From Candidatus Cibiobacter qucibialis (GTDB taxonomy: Bacteria; Bacillota; Clostridia; Oscillospirales; Ruminococcaceae): a DNA stretch of 29,331 nt. Where the stretch lies: positions 1 to 29,331 of the forward strand of contig SAUS01000034.1 in assembly GCA_004000625.1 (NCBI GenBank), given 5' to 3'. The stretch's first letter is position 1. The number at the start of each line of letters is the position of its first letter. Under the pieces are notes generated by a model. The model did no database searches. It was not told where the DNA came from and saw only the letters and a program-made list of their open reading frames with translations. Below, in pieces: positions 7,626 through 16,016 of the stretch. The position numbers were made by a program, and so were the translations under genes.

Positions 7626-8669
7626 TTGCCAAACAAGAAAACTGCCGCCCAGCGCCAACCCTATGTGGACGCTATGAAAGGCTTTGGCATCCTGTGCGTT
7701 GTCATTGGCCATTTTATCGAGTATCACCGTGGTACCGCGCCGGGCATCAACGCACTGTTTACCTGCATTTACCTGTTCCATATGGCAATTTTTTGCACAG
7801 CCAGCGGCCTGGTGGCTAAGTTCAGCCTGCGCAAGCTGGTCACGCAGCAGCTATGGCTCTACCTTATCAGCCAGGCGGGCATCACGGCGTTCCGTGCGGC
7901 TGCCCTGAAAGATAACATTGTGGATCAGGGCGGCTGGCTGCAAAATGTACTGCTGCCATGGCGGCACATGTGGTATCTGTACGCCCTCATGTTCTGGATG
8001 CTCACTGTGCCTTTGCTGCGCGCCATCCAGCGGCGCGGCCTGCTGGCCAGCACCGTAGGGATGGCCGCGGCCATTGCCATAGGCCTGTTGGGCGGCTGTG
8101 TCAACTGGCCGTTTGATCTGGGCCGTGTGTTTTCCTTTTTCCCGTTCTTTGCGTTCGGTGTGCTGTTTGCAGAGCCGTTCCGCAGCTGGCAAAAGCGCTG
8201 GTATGCCTGGGGCCCGCTGGCGGCGGCCATCGTGGTGTTTTATACCGTAACCGTCCAGCGCATCGTCACCGCCGAAACCCCGGTGTATGAGGGAGCCCGC
8301 ATCTTCCAGTCCGACGCCTATGCGGTGGGCGGCTACCTGATGCAGGATCGCGCAGTGTTCTACCTGCTGGGCTTTGGCACCGTGCTGGCCATCACCCCCA
8401 TTCTGGGGCTCATCAAGCCGCTTGCCAGCCTGGGCCAGCGAACCCTGCCCATCTACATCCTGCACATGCCGCTGTACGCGCTTCTGGTTCAACTTGGCTG
8501 TTACGAAGCCTGTGCTTCCCACGGTCTGCCTGCCGTTATTACCTGGCTGTGCTTTATCATCCCCGCGGTGGTGGCCCTGTGCGCCAGCGCCCCGGTGTGT
8601 GCCATCCTGAACGGCATTGCAAACATCTGGTACAAAACGCTCCCGGCTCTCTTTTCCCGCCGTGGATAA
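7626..8669 (+). CDS. Acyltransferase family 3 membrane protein
   Basis: This 347-aa, very hydrophobic protein with about ten predicted membrane helices opens with YVDAMKGFGILCVVIGHF, the helix 1 signature of acyltransferase-3 (OafA-like) proteins with the conserved His near residue 28. The family transfers acetyl or other acyl groups across or onto envelope glycans and lipids. The start is a TTG at 7626 with AAAGGAG seven nt upstream; no ATG in frame lies close to it. It forms a two-gene unit with the serine hydrolase lipoprotein upstream (36-bp gap), which hints at acyl addition and removal on one surface polymer. The substrate is unknown. Confidence 0.85.
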   Translation: MPNKKTAAQRQPYVDAMKGFGILCVVIGHFIEYHRGTAPGINALFTCIYLFHMAIFCTASGLVAKFSLRKLVTQQLWLYLISQAGITAFRAAALKDNIVDQGGWLQNVLLPWRHMWYLYALMFWMLTVPLLRAIQRRGLLASTVGMAAAIAIGLLGGCVNWPFDLGRVFSFFPFFAFGVLFAEPFRSWQKRWYAWGPLAAAIVVFYTVTVQRIVTAETPVYEGARIFQSDAYAVGGYLMQDRAVFYLLGFGTVLAITPILGLIKPLASLGQRTLPIYILHMPLYALLVQLGCYEACASHGLPAVITWLCFIIPAVVALCASAPVCAILNGIANIWYKTLPALFSRRG

Positions 8670-8724
8670 AGCGTTCGCAGATGCGTTTATCCAACCGCAA
8701 TAAAACAAATAAAAGAGCAAAAAA

Positions 8725-8784
8725 ATAAACCAGGCGTGCCCCTGCAAAGCAATCGACTTTGCAAAACACGCCTGGCTTTATTTT
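8725..8784. terminator. Bidirectional terminator between the acyltransferase and suf operons
   Basis: CCAGGCGTG and CACGCCTGG form the core of a long stem. It extends into flanking AATAAA/TTTATT, with one extra C on one side, and an inner stem TGCAAAG/CTTTGCA. The A-rich left and T-rich right flanks suit termination on both strands of these convergent operons. Confidence 0.85.
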
Positions 8785-8834
8785 ATAAAATCACTTTCAG
8801 GGCCAACGTGAAAGAATCAGCCCTCCGCCAGGAA

Positions 8835-9269
8835 TCACTGCTCGTCCTTGTGATCCAGCAGCTTTTCCATGGTGTGCCAGCCCAGCACTGCGCACTTTAC
8901 GCGGGCCGGCATGTGGGAGATATCCTGCAGCGCACCGGCTTCTTCCAACTTTTCAATGTCGGCATCGGTAGCTTCGCCCTTAATCATCTTCAAAAAGGTC
9001 TCGGCCAGGTCTTTGGCTTCATCCACGCTGCGGCCAATGATCATGTCCAGCATGATATCTGCCGAAGCCTGGGAGATCGCGCAGCCGTCACCAACAAAGC
9101 TGCCGTCCTCAATCTTGCCGTTTTCTACTTTCAGCTGCAAAATAATGTCATCGCCGCAGCTGGGGTTCACACCCTCCAGCGTCATGTTGGCGCCGGGCAG
9201 CGGCTTTTTATGGGCGGGGTAGAGGTTGTGGTCGGTCAGCACCTCATTATAAAACGTACTACTCGGCAT
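8835..9269 (-). CDS. sufU: SufU, zinc-binding sulfur acceptor of the SUF Fe-S system
   Basis: SufU accepts persulfide sulfur from SufS and passes it to the SufBCD assembly complex in Gram-positive bacteria. The 144-aa IscU-fold protein keeps the ligand set PSCGD (Cys38, Asp40), GDGCAIS (Cys63) and RVKCAVL (Cys126). The stretch between the second and third cysteines has the Gram-positive SufU-type insertion relative to IscU. It is the last gene of the operon, and its ATG overlaps the end of sufS by 11 nt with AAAGGA upstream. It reads toward the bidirectional terminator. Confidence 0.95.
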   Translation of the reverse strand: MPSSTFYNEVLTDHNLYPAHKKPLPGANMTLEGVNPSCGDDIILQLKVENGKIEDGSFVGDGCAISQASADIMLDMIIGRSVDEAKDLAETFLKMIKGEATDADIEKLEEAGALQDISHMPARVKCAVLGWHTMEKLLDHKDEQ

Positions 9270-10482
9270 AACCCATTTCCTTTCTTACGCCGCCCAGCGC
9301 CGCCAGAAAGCGGTCAATGTCAGCGGTGGTGTTATAAAATGCAAGGCTGGCGCGTGCGCAGGAACGCACACCCAGATAAGCCAGCAGCGGCTGTGCACAG
9401 TGGTGCCCGGCACGCACGTCCACATGGCAGCTGTCCAGAATGGTGGCAATGTCGTGCGGGTGTACGCCATCCACCGTAAAGCTCAAAATGCCGCAGTGCT
9501 TGTCCGGGTCATCGCTGCCCAGAATATTCACACCGGGGATCTTCTTCATGCCCTCATAGGCATAGCGGGTCAGGGCCTGCTCCTGGGCGTGGACATTTTC
9601 CAGCCCAATGGATTCCAGATAATCAATCGCTGCAGCCAGCGCAACCGCGCCGCCTGCATTCACGGTGCCGGCCTCAAATTTGTGGGGCAGCTCGGCATAC
9701 ACAGCGCCATCGCGGGTAACGGAATCGATCATCTCGCCGCCGGTCAAAAACGGCGGCATGGCATCCAGCAGCTTCTCCTTGCCATACAAAACGCCAATAC
9801 CCATGGGGGCCATCAGCTTGTGGCCGGAGAATGCGACAAAGTCAGCATCCAGTGCCTGCACATCCACTTTCATGTGGGGGGCACTCTGGGCGGCATCGAC
9901 CAGCACAACACCGCCGTTGCGGTGTACCAGCTCGATCACTTTCTCTACCGGGTTTACGCAGCCCAGCACGTTGGAAACATGGCCAATGGCGGCCAGCTTT
10001 ACCTTGGGGCCGATGACGGCTTCCAGCTTTTCATCCGGCAGGCTGCCGTCTTTTTCACATTCCAGGTAAACCAGCTTGGCACCGGTCTGGCGGGCAACCA
10101 TCTGCCACGGCAGCATGTTGCTGTGGTGCTCCATGATGGTGATGACGATCTCATCCCCGGCATGGATGTTGTTCAGCGCATAGCTGTAAGCAACCAGATT
10201 GATGCTTTCGGTGGTGTTGCGGGTAAAGATGATCTCGGCATCACTGCGTGCGTTCAGGAACTTGCGTACCCGCTCGCGGGCGGCCTCGTAACGGTCAGTC
10301 GCCTCCACGCCCAGTTCATACAGGCCGCGCAGGGGGTTGGCGTTGGCCTGCTCGTAAAATTCTTTCTCTGCCTGCAAAACGCTGGCCGGGCGCTGCGCGG
10401 TGGCGGCGCTGTCCAGATAGGCGACGTCCTGCTGCATCAGCAGGGGAAAGTCCTTTTTATAATCCACAAAATCAAAGCTCAT
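9259..10482 (-). CDS. sufS: Cysteine desulfurase SufS (type II)
   Basis: SufS is a PLP enzyme that removes sulfur from L-cysteine as a persulfide for Fe-S cluster assembly. In the 407-aa product MEHHSN (His119/His120) and DAAQS (Asp196) are cofactor contacts, SGHK holds the PLP lysine Lys222, and RAGHHCAQ carries the catalytic Cys362 on the short type II loop. The ATG at 10482 has GGAGG nine nt upstream and overlaps sufD by 11 nt; a 20-residue longer reading looks non-native. Its partner SufU is the next gene. Confidence 0.96.
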   Translation of the reverse strand: MSFDFVDYKKDFPLLMQQDVAYLDSAATAQRPASVLQAEKEFYEQANANPLRGLYELGVEATDRYEAARERVRKFLNARSDAEIIFTRNTTESINLVAYSYALNNIHAGDEIVITIMEHHSNMLPWQMVARQTGAKLVYLECEKDGSLPDEKLEAVIGPKVKLAAIGHVSNVLGCVNPVEKVIELVHRNGGVVLVDAAQSAPHMKVDVQALDADFVAFSGHKLMAPMGIGVLYGKEKLLDAMPPFLTGGEMIDSVTRDGAVYAELPHKFEAGTVNAGGAVALAAAIDYLESIGLENVHAQEQALTRYAYEGMKKIPGVNILGSDDPDKHCGILSFTVDGVHPHDIATILDSCHVDVRAGHHCAQPLLAYLGVRSCARASLAFYNTTADIDRFLAALGGVRKEMGYAE

Positions 10483-11527
10483 CGGTGTGCGCCTCCATGA
10501 ATTTGTGTGCTTCTTCCGCCAGTGCCTCCGGCAGCAGGTCAACTACGGCCTCAATGCGGGCGCGGGCCAGCAGGCTGCGGGCAGCCTCTTCAGGAATGCC
10601 ACGGCTGGCGAGGTAGAACAGCATCTTTTCGTCCAGGCGGCCGATGGTTGCGCCGTGGTTGCCTTCCACATCCTCTTCGCCGCACAAAATCAGCGGAATG
10701 GTCTGGTTGACCACGCCGTCGCCCAGCAGCAGAACGTTCTCCTGCTCCTGGCCCTTGGCGCCGGAACCGCCGGGCAGCAGGTCAATGCTGCCGCGGAACA
10801 GCTTGAATGCCTTACCGGCCAGTACGCCGGTGGAATCCATCTCGCAGGTGGTCTTTTTGCCGCGGTGGCGGGCTACATAGTTCATGTCCAGGCGCTGTTC
10901 GCCCTGGCCCAGGTAGCCGATCCTGGCGGTAAAGTTGCTGCCTTTGCCGATCAGATCGGCGGCAGCACCGGCATACAGCTTGCCGGAACCCAGTTCCAGC
11001 TTGGTCAGCTCAAAGCTTGCGCCGTCTGCGCAGGTGGTGCCGATATCACTCAGGCAGGTAAAGCCATTATCCAGTACCTGCACCATCGAAAGCTTGACCA
11101 CAGCGCCAGCCTCGGCCTTGATCTTGATCTGCAAAGCGGCCAGGCCCTCGCCAGCGGTCTCATTGCGCAGGATCACAGCCACCTGCATGGTGCTGCCAGC
11201 CTTGGCTTCCAGGTACAGCCGGTCCCCGGCGGGGGTGCCGGGCTGGTAGGTATAGGTGATAACCGCGGGGGCATCCATCACTTCGTTTTCGCCCAGGGTC
11301 AGGTACTCTGCTGGGCTGTTGGCCAGAAAACGGTCAACGTCGGTGCCCATGCCGGTCTCCATGGCCCAGTCCTGTGCAGCGCTGCTGCGGGCCAGCTGTG
11401 CGGTCTGCACAAAGCTGGGGGCGGCACCCACGGCGGGGGCGTTTGCTTCCAGCCGGGCTGCATTCATTTTCAGCCAGTTCCACGTCAGAGCGGGAAGCCG
11501 GTTGACGGTCATTGTTTCATTTGCCAT
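10472..11527 (-). CDS. sufD: SufD, scaffold complex subunit
   Basis: This 351-aa protein has the SufB/SufD beta-helix core in its second half, including the region around GNHGATIGRLDEKMLFYLASRGIPEEAA (residues about 298-325), which SufB shares. SufD pairs with SufB in the SufBC2D complex that builds clusters using SufC ATPase. The ATG at 11527 is chosen because AAGGAG lies eight nt upstream; a GTG at 11548 overlapping the sufB stop is less likely. The N-terminal third is weakly conserved, as is usual for SufD. Confidence 0.93.
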   Translation of the reverse strand: MANETMTVNRLPALTWNWLKMNAARLEANAPAVGAAPSFVQTAQLARSSAAQDWAMETGMGTDVDRFLANSPAEYLTLGENEVMDAPAVITYTYQPGTPAGDRLYLEAKAGSTMQVAVILRNETAGEGLAALQIKIKAEAGAVVKLSMVQVLDNGFTCLSDIGTTCADGASFELTKLELGSGKLYAGAAADLIGKGSNFTARIGYLGQGEQRLDMNYVARHRGKKTTCEMDSTGVLAGKAFKLFRGSIDLLPGGSGAKGQEQENVLLLGDGVVNQTIPLILCGEEDVEGNHGATIGRLDEKMLFYLASRGIPEEAARSLLARARIEAVVDLLPEALAEEAHKFMEAHTDEL

Positions 11528-11544
11528 ACTCCCAACTCCTTTGC

Positions 11545-12972
11545 TCACCCAATGCTGCCCTTCATCTCAAGGCGGATCAGGTTGTTCATTTCCATTGCGT
11601 ATTCCAGCGGCAGTTCCTTGGAAACATTATCCGCAAAGCCGCTCACGATCATGGCGCGGGCTTCCTCTTCGGGGATGCCGCGGCTCATCAGGTAGAACAC
11701 GGCGTCATCACTGATGCGGCCAATGCGGGCTTCGTGGCCCACGTCAGCATCGGGGGTGCGCACGTCCATTGCGGGGATCGTGTCCGAACGGGAGATGGTA
11801 TCCAGCATCAAAGACTGGCAGGAAACCGCAGCCTTGCTGTTCTTGGCATCCTTGTTAATGACCACCGCGCTGCGGAAGGTGCTGATACCGCCGTCCTTGG
11901 AGATGGACTTGGTGTTGATATAGCTGGAAGTATCCGCGCCGGTATGAACAACCTTGGCGCCGGTATCCAGGTTCTGGCCATGACCGGCGAAGGTTATGCC
12001 GGTGAACTCCATGCGGGAGCCCTTGCCCTTCAGGATGGTCATGGGGTACAGGTAAGAGGTGTGGGAGCCAAAAGAACCGGAAACCCATTCCATCACGCCG
12101 CCCTCTTCTACAATGGCGCGCTTGGTGTTCAGGTTGTACATGTTCTTGGACCAGTTCTCAATGGTGGAATACCGCAGCTTGGCGTTCTTGCCCACAAACA
12201 GCTCCACGCAGCCGGCGTGCAGGTTGGCTACATTGTACTTGGGGGCAGAGCAGCCCTCGATGAAATGCAGCGAAGCACCCTCGTCCACAATAATCAGCGT
12301 GTGCTCAAACTGGCCAGCGCCGGGGGCGTTCAGGCGGAAATAGGACTGCAGGGGAATCTCCACATGCACATGCGGCGGAACATACACAAAAGAACCGCCA
12401 GACCATACCGCGCCGTGCAGGGCGGCAAATTTGTGATCCGTGGGGGGAACCAGGTGCATGAAATGGGTGCGGATCATCTCGGCATAAGGGCCGTGCATGG
12501 CGCTTTCCAGGTCGGTGTAAATAACACCCTGCTCCGCAACCTCTTTTTTCACGTTGTGATATACCAGCTCGGAGTCATACTGTGCGCCGACACCGGCCAG
12601 GCTGTCGCGCTCGGCCTGGGGGATACCCAGCTTTTCAAAGGTATCCTTGATGTCGGTGGGCACTTCGCTCCACTTGGCGCTCATTTTGGTGTTGGGGCGC
12701 ACGTAGGTGATGATATCATCCATGTTCAGCTCATCAATCGGCGGGCCCCACTCCGGGATACCGGTCTTATTATAGATCTCCAGCGATTTCAAGCGCAGCT
12801 CCAACATCCAGTCGGGGTCGTTCTTCTCACGGGAAATCTGCTCTACAATGGCGGGGGTCAGGCCAGCGTCTACCTTGTAGGCGTCTTTTTCCTCATAGCG
12901 GAAATCATACAGGCTGCGGTTAATGTCCTCAACCTGCGATTTTTCGCGTTTTGCTTCGTTTACTTCTGCCAT
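11545..12972 (-). CDS. sufB: SufB, Fe-S cluster scaffold
   Basis: SufB is the main scaffold on which the SUF system assembles Fe-S clusters. The 475-aa product shows the family's highly conserved blocks: DKFAALHGAVWSGGSFVYVPP-like text near residues 173-195, the HFIEGCSAP block near 245, and the C-terminal DADVGHEARIGRISDDAVFYLMSRG block that includes the core-domain His. The ATG at 12972 was chosen because it begins the conserved text and has GGAGG 12 nt upstream. It lies 7 nt after sufC and just before sufD. The order C-B-D-S-U differs from the C-D-S-U-B order of Bacillus. Confidence 0.96.
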   Translation of the reverse strand: MAEVNEAKREKSQVEDINRSLYDFRYEEKDAYKVDAGLTPAIVEQISREKNDPDWMLELRLKSLEIYNKTGIPEWGPPIDELNMDDIITYVRPNTKMSAKWSEVPTDIKDTFEKLGIPQAERDSLAGVGAQYDSELVYHNVKKEVAEQGVIYTDLESAMHGPYAEMIRTHFMHLVPPTDHKFAALHGAVWSGGSFVYVPPHVHVEIPLQSYFRLNAPGAGQFEHTLIIVDEGASLHFIEGCSAPKYNVANLHAGCVELFVGKNAKLRYSTIENWSKNMYNLNTKRAIVEEGGVMEWVSGSFGSHTSYLYPMTILKGKGSRMEFTGITFAGHGQNLDTGAKVVHTGADTSSYINTKSISKDGGISTFRSAVVINKDAKNSKAAVSCQSLMLDTISRSDTIPAMDVRTPDADVGHEARIGRISDDAVFYLMSRGIPEEEARAMIVSGFADNVSKELPLEYAMEMNNLIRLEMKGSIG

Positions 12973-12979
12973 ATAATTC

Positions 12980-13732
12980 TCAGGCCTCCGCCATCTTTTC
13001 AAAGCGCTCGTAGCCGTTCACATTGATCTCTTCCACCAGGCTGCCATCGCCGTTTGCAGCAATCTTGCCGTTGACCAGCACGTGGGTGTAATCAACAGAC
13101 AGCGCATCCAGAATGCGGGTGCTGTGGGTGATGATCAGCAAAGCGCCGTTGTGGTCTTTCTGGTATTCTTCCACGCCTTTGGAAACCAGGCGCACGGCGT
13201 CAACGTCCAGGCCGGAGTCCGTCTCGTCCAGAATGGCGAGGGAGGGCTTGAGCATCATCAGCTGCAAAATCTCGGCCTTTTTCTTTTCGCCGCCGGAAAA
13301 ACCAACGTTCAGGCTGCGCTCTGCGTAAGAAGCATCCATCTGCAAAATGTCCATGCAGCGGGCCAGCTCTTTCTTGAAGTCATAGTAACGCACATGGCCG
13401 ACCTTCTGCTGCAATGCGCTGCGGATAAAGCCTTCCAGCGTCAGGCCGGGAACTTCCAGCGGCTCCTGGAAAGAAAGGAACATGCCGGCCTTGGCGCGCT
13501 TATCGGTGGATTCATGGGTGATATCCTCGCCCTTGAACAGGATCTGGCCGCCGGTCACGGTATATTTGGGGGCACCCATCAAAACATAGCCTAGGGTGGA
13601 TTTGCCTGCGCCGTTGGGACCCATCAGCACATGGGTTTCGCCCTTGTTGATGGTAAGATCCACGCCGTGCAACAGCTGTTTGTCTTCCACGCGTGCGGCC
13701 AGACCGGTTACGTTCAAAACTTGCTCTGCCAT
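12980..13732 (-). CDS. sufC: SufC, ATPase of the SUF complex
   Basis: SufC is the soluble ABC-type ATPase whose dimerisation drives rearrangement of SufB-SufD during cluster assembly. The 250-aa product has Walker A GPNGAGKST (38-46), signature FSGGE (145-149), Walker B LAILDETDSGLD (165-176) and the switch His203. It is the first gene of the operon, with AGGAGG eight nt before the ATG, and is preceded by a leader of about 180 nt carrying the regulatory features listed separately. Confidence 0.96.
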   Translation of the reverse strand: MAEQVLNVTGLAARVEDKQLLHGVDLTINKGETHVLMGPNGAGKSTLGYVLMGAPKYTVTGGQILFKGEDITHESTDKRAKAGMFLSFQEPLEVPGLTLEGFIRSALQQKVGHVRYYDFKKELARCMDILQMDASYAERSLNVGFSGGEKKKAEILQLMMLKPSLAILDETDSGLDVDAVRLVSKGVEEYQKDHNGALLIITHSTRILDALSVDYTHVLVNGKIAANGDGSLVEEINVNGYERFEKMAEA

Positions 13733-13780
13733 AAAAACTGCCTCCTGCTCGCTTTATAATAAGGTGAGCGTTTGTATTTC

Positions 13781-13807
13781 AAAAAGCCGCAGGCAAACCC
13801 GCAGCTT
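13781..13807 (-). promoter_or_regulatory. Terminator-like hairpin in the suf leader (possible attenuator)
   Basis: On the minus strand a ten-pair stem (two G-T pairs) with a four-base loop spans 13784-13807 and is followed by TTTTTG. It lies between the suf promoter and sufC, about 50 bp before the start codon, so unimpeded transcription would partly stop here. An attenuator or 3'-end-forming site is inferred. A weak second promoter (TTGAAA, 18 bp, TATAAA) lies after it but would start at the ribosome binding site. Confidence 0.45.
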
Positions 13808-13888
13808 GGTTCGGCGTCCGGTGCAGCCATCCGTTTGCAGCGCAAAGCAGGCAGGCGGCGGTGTGCCGGGCACCTTTGTTATTTTCAT

Positions 13889-13909
13889 ATCCTATAAAAA
13901 CTCTAGGAT
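13889..13909. promoter_or_regulatory. Palindrome at the suf transcription start (candidate operator)
   Basis: ATCCTA (13889-13894), nine bases, TAGGAT (13904-13909). It lies at about +5 to +25 of the predicted suf transcript, a good position for a repressor. Rrf2-family regulators often control suf/isc operons, but no regulator gene is in the window, so the link is inference. Confidence 0.45.
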
Positions 13910-13920
13910 TAACGGTGCTT

Positions 13921-13949
13921 ATTATATTCCAACAATTTCTTTGCGTCAA
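13921..13949 (-). promoter_or_regulatory. Sigma-A promoter of the suf operon
   Basis: TTGACG (13944-13949 on the minus strand), 17-bp spacer, TATAAT (13921-13926). The predicted start is near 13914, giving a leader of about 180 nt to sufC. Confidence 0.85.
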
Positions 13950-14049
13950 GGGCAAACCGCAAAAACTGGTACAAACCCTGCAATTTTGCACCAAAAATGG
14001 ACGAATCGGGCGATTTTTGGTGTCCGGTGACCACAGAAATGGCGGTTAG

Positions 14050-14120
14050 GCATAACAAATGCGAGCTGGCCCCGCCCGCCGCTTTCCAATCAGTGTTGGC
14101 CGTGGCTGCAGCGGTTATGC
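14050..14120. other. Imperfect 71-bp inverted repeat of unknown function
   Basis: GCATAAC (14050-14056) and GTTATGC (14114-14120) enclose further partly complementary GC-rich blocks (GGCC on each side). No gene or T-tract is attached. It lies between the tRNA-Leu terminator and the suf promoter. The rest of 13950-14134 shows nothing recognisable. Confidence 0.3.
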
Positions 14121-14134
14121 AAAGGGGAACCCCA

Positions 14135-14174
14135 CAAAAAAAGAAGAGCCTTACCGGAAAATCCGGTAAGGCTC
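14135..14174 (-). terminator. Intrinsic terminator of tRNA-Leu
   Basis: A perfect 13-bp stem GAGCCTTACCGGA/TCCGGTAAGGCTC (14146-14174) is followed on the minus strand by a T-rich run (14135-14145). It starts 6 nt after the tRNA 3' end. Confidence 0.92.
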
Positions 14175-14180
14175 AGCCAG

Positions 14181-14264
14181 TGCCGCCGACCGGGATCGAA
14201 CCGGTACGATGTTTCCACCGAGGGATTTTAAGTCCCTTGCGTCTGCCAGTTCCGCCACGGCGGC
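14181..14264 (-). tRNA. tRNA-Leu(UAA)
   Basis: The 84-nt minus-strand sequence folds as a class II tRNA. The acceptor is GCCGCCG/CGGCGGC with discriminator A, the D-arm region contains TGGCAGACGC, and the anticodon loop CTTAAAA gives anticodon TAA, reading UUA. A variable arm follows, and the T-arm contains GGTTCGATCC. CCA is not encoded. It has its own promoter and terminator and no other tRNA beside it. Confidence 0.96.
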
Positions 14265-14276
14265 TAACTGTATGGT

Positions 14277-14305
14277 ATTGTAGCGCAAAACGGGGGAATT
14301 GTCAA
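14277..14305 (-). promoter_or_regulatory. Promoter of tRNA-Leu
   Basis: TTGACA (14300-14305), 17-bp spacer, TACAAT (14277-14282) on the minus strand. The predicted start near 14271 leaves a 5' leader of about 7 nt, as expected for a stable RNA gene. Confidence 0.9.
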
Positions 14306-14405
14306 TCCGCAAAGCCCTGCCGCCCAGAGTGTAAAAAAGCGAATGGTTTATTTGCGGCGAACGGCAAAGCAGCTCACTTCATGTGGCAGTGTACCCGCTA
14401 TTTTA

Positions 14406-14579
14406 GGGCAATACCGCATAATTCTAAGTGCCGATACGGCGAGCGAGGTGCGGCAGATGCCAAGCCAAAAGCGCAGATAATACTGGATGTATTATCGAGC
14501 ATTTTGGCAACGCAGATGCCGTGCCGCAGCTGCCGGAGCGGTGCTTAAGCCGCAAGGCGGGAATTGTGCGGTGTTGCCT
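14406..14579 (+). mobile_element. MITE-like element, copy B (complete, 174 bp)
   Basis: The left end GGGCAATACCGCATAATTC and the reverse complement of the right end AGGCAACACCGCACAATTC match at 16 of 19 positions. TA flanks both sides (14404-14405, 14580-14581), suggesting a TA target duplication. The centre holds ATAATAC/GTATTAT around five bases, and CCAAAA/TTTTGG lies outside it. There is no ORF of note. It differs from copy C at four positions. It is inserted between tRNA-Leu and the 3' end of the MATE gene. Confidence 0.85.
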
Positions 14580-14610
14580 TATATGTGATGTGTTTTTGTA
14601 TCCGCCCACA

Positions 14611-15984
14611 TCACGCATCTTTCATATCGTGCGGTGCGCCGCCGCCGACACGGGGAATCGTGCAATGCCGCAGGTAATGCAGGAACAGCAGAGAAGAGAT
14701 GCTCCAGGTCAGAGGGTATGCCCAGAAGATGACCCCGATATCATGGATAAAGTGCAGCGTTACCGTAATGTAAGTAATGCGCAATGCGCACCAGACCGCC
14801 AGCATAACGGCCATGGGCACAATGGGGCGGCCCAATCCGCGCAGGATGCCGGCGCAGCAGTGGCTGAACGCAAGCAAAAAGTAGAACAGCGCAATGGTGT
14901 GTGCCTGCCGCACGCCAAAGGCGACCACATCGGCCTCGCTGCTGAACGCACCAATCAGCCAAGGCGCCAGCAGGTAAACCGCAACGCCGACGCACTCGGC
15001 CAGCGTAATCGAACAAATCACGCCAAAACGCATACCCTTGTGCACGCGGTCAGGTTTGCCCGCACCCACATTCTGGCTGACAAAAGTGGCCAGTGCCATC
15101 GAAAAGCAGGTGACCGGCAGGAAAGCAAAACCTTCCACCTTGCTGTAAGAGCCGCACCCGGCCATGGCCAGTGCGCCAAACGAGTTGATGTTTGCCTGCA
15201 CAATAACATTTGCCAGCGAGATGACCGAGTTCTGGATGCCGGAGGGCAGGCCCTGCAAAATAACGCCGTGCAGCATGGGGCCGTCAAACCGAACCTTGCG
15301 CCAGCTCACAGCCCAGGCTTCCTTGCTGCGCATCAGCTTGGAGAATGCCAGAATGGCACTGACTGACTGGGAGATAATCGTGGCAAATGCGGCCGCAGCC
15401 ACGCCGTACCCCAGTACTCCGATAAACAGTAGGTCCAGCACAATGTTAATGAGCGATGCCGTAATCAGGTACTTCATAGGGCTGCGGCTGTTGCCGACCG
15501 ATTGCAGAATGCTGGCACCTACATTGTACATGACCACTGCAATGGAACCCAAAAAATAGGTGCGGAAGTAGGCGACCGAGTTGCCGATAACATCCTCCGG
15601 CGTGCCCATCCAGTGCAGGATCTGCGGGGTCAAAATCACGCCCACAACCGTCAGCACCGCCCCGGCGGCCAAGCCCAGCGCCACCGTGGTGTGGATGGCT
15701 TTTTCCAGGCTCTCCCAGTCCTTTGCGCCAAAGTAGCGGGCAATCAGCACACCGGCACCCAGCGCTACGCCGTTCACAAAGCCGGTCAAGAGGAAAATCA
15801 GGCTGCCGGAAGAACCAACTGCCGCCAGCGCCTCGCCGCCCAAAAAGTTGCCCACAATCAGCGAGTCTGCCGCGTTGTACAGCTGCTGGAACAAATTGCT
15901 GATAAAAATAGGGATCGCAAACAGCAGCATGCCGCGCGCTACACTGCCTTCGGTCAGGGAATTGCTCTTGTTTTGTTGTGCCAT
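14611..15984 (-). CDS. MATE family efflux transporter
   Basis: The 457-aa, 12-helix membrane protein opens with a short polar N-terminus and then LFAIPIFISNLFQQLYNAADSLIVGNFLGGEALAAVG, the classic first-repeat text of clostridial MATE proteins. A second MATE half starts near residue 235. MATE proteins export organic cations or drugs using Na+ or H+ gradients; the substrate is unknown. An AGGAG lies 14 nt before the ATG, which is a long spacing. A 7-bp inverted repeat (14586-14613) overlaps the stop but has no T-tract. The gene is bracketed by two same-orientation copies of a 174-bp MITE-like repeat, copy B behind it and copy C about 55 bp in front of its start. Confidence 0.93.
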   Translation of the reverse strand: MAQQNKSNSLTEGSVARGMLLFAIPIFISNLFQQLYNAADSLIVGNFLGGEALAAVGSSGSLIFLLTGFVNGVALGAGVLIARYFGAKDWESLEKAIHTTVALGLAAGAVLTVVGVILTPQILHWMGTPEDVIGNSVAYFRTYFLGSIAVVMYNVGASILQSVGNSRSPMKYLITASLINIVLDLLFIGVLGYGVAAAAFATIISQSVSAILAFSKLMRSKEAWAVSWRKVRFDGPMLHGVILQGLPSGIQNSVISLANVIVQANINSFGALAMAGCGSYSKVEGFAFLPVTCFSMALATFVSQNVGAGKPDRVHKGMRFGVICSITLAECVGVAVYLLAPWLIGAFSSEADVVAFGVRQAHTIALFYFLLAFSHCCAGILRGLGRPIVPMAVMLAVWCALRITYITVTLHFIHDIGVIFWAYPLTWSISSLLFLHYLRHCTIPRVGGGAPHDMKDA

Positions 15985-16016
15985 CTTGTTTTGTTACGCT
16001 CCTAAATCTATGTTTT

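Noticed and set aside
10483..10542. N-terminal extension of SufS by 20 residues
   Set aside because: The extension overlaps sufD further, lacks a ribosome binding site, and the family start aligns with the ATG at 10482.
9400..13026. Long plus-strand frames (366, 402 and 504 codons) opposite sufS, sufD and sufB
   Set aside because: The minus-strand Suf proteins are clear by motifs and start sites; the plus frames have neither.
13746..13776. Second suf promoter (TTGAAA, 18 bp, TATAAA) after the leader hairpin
   Set aside because: Its start would fall at the sufC ribosome binding site, leaving no usable leader. It is kept only as a minor alternative.
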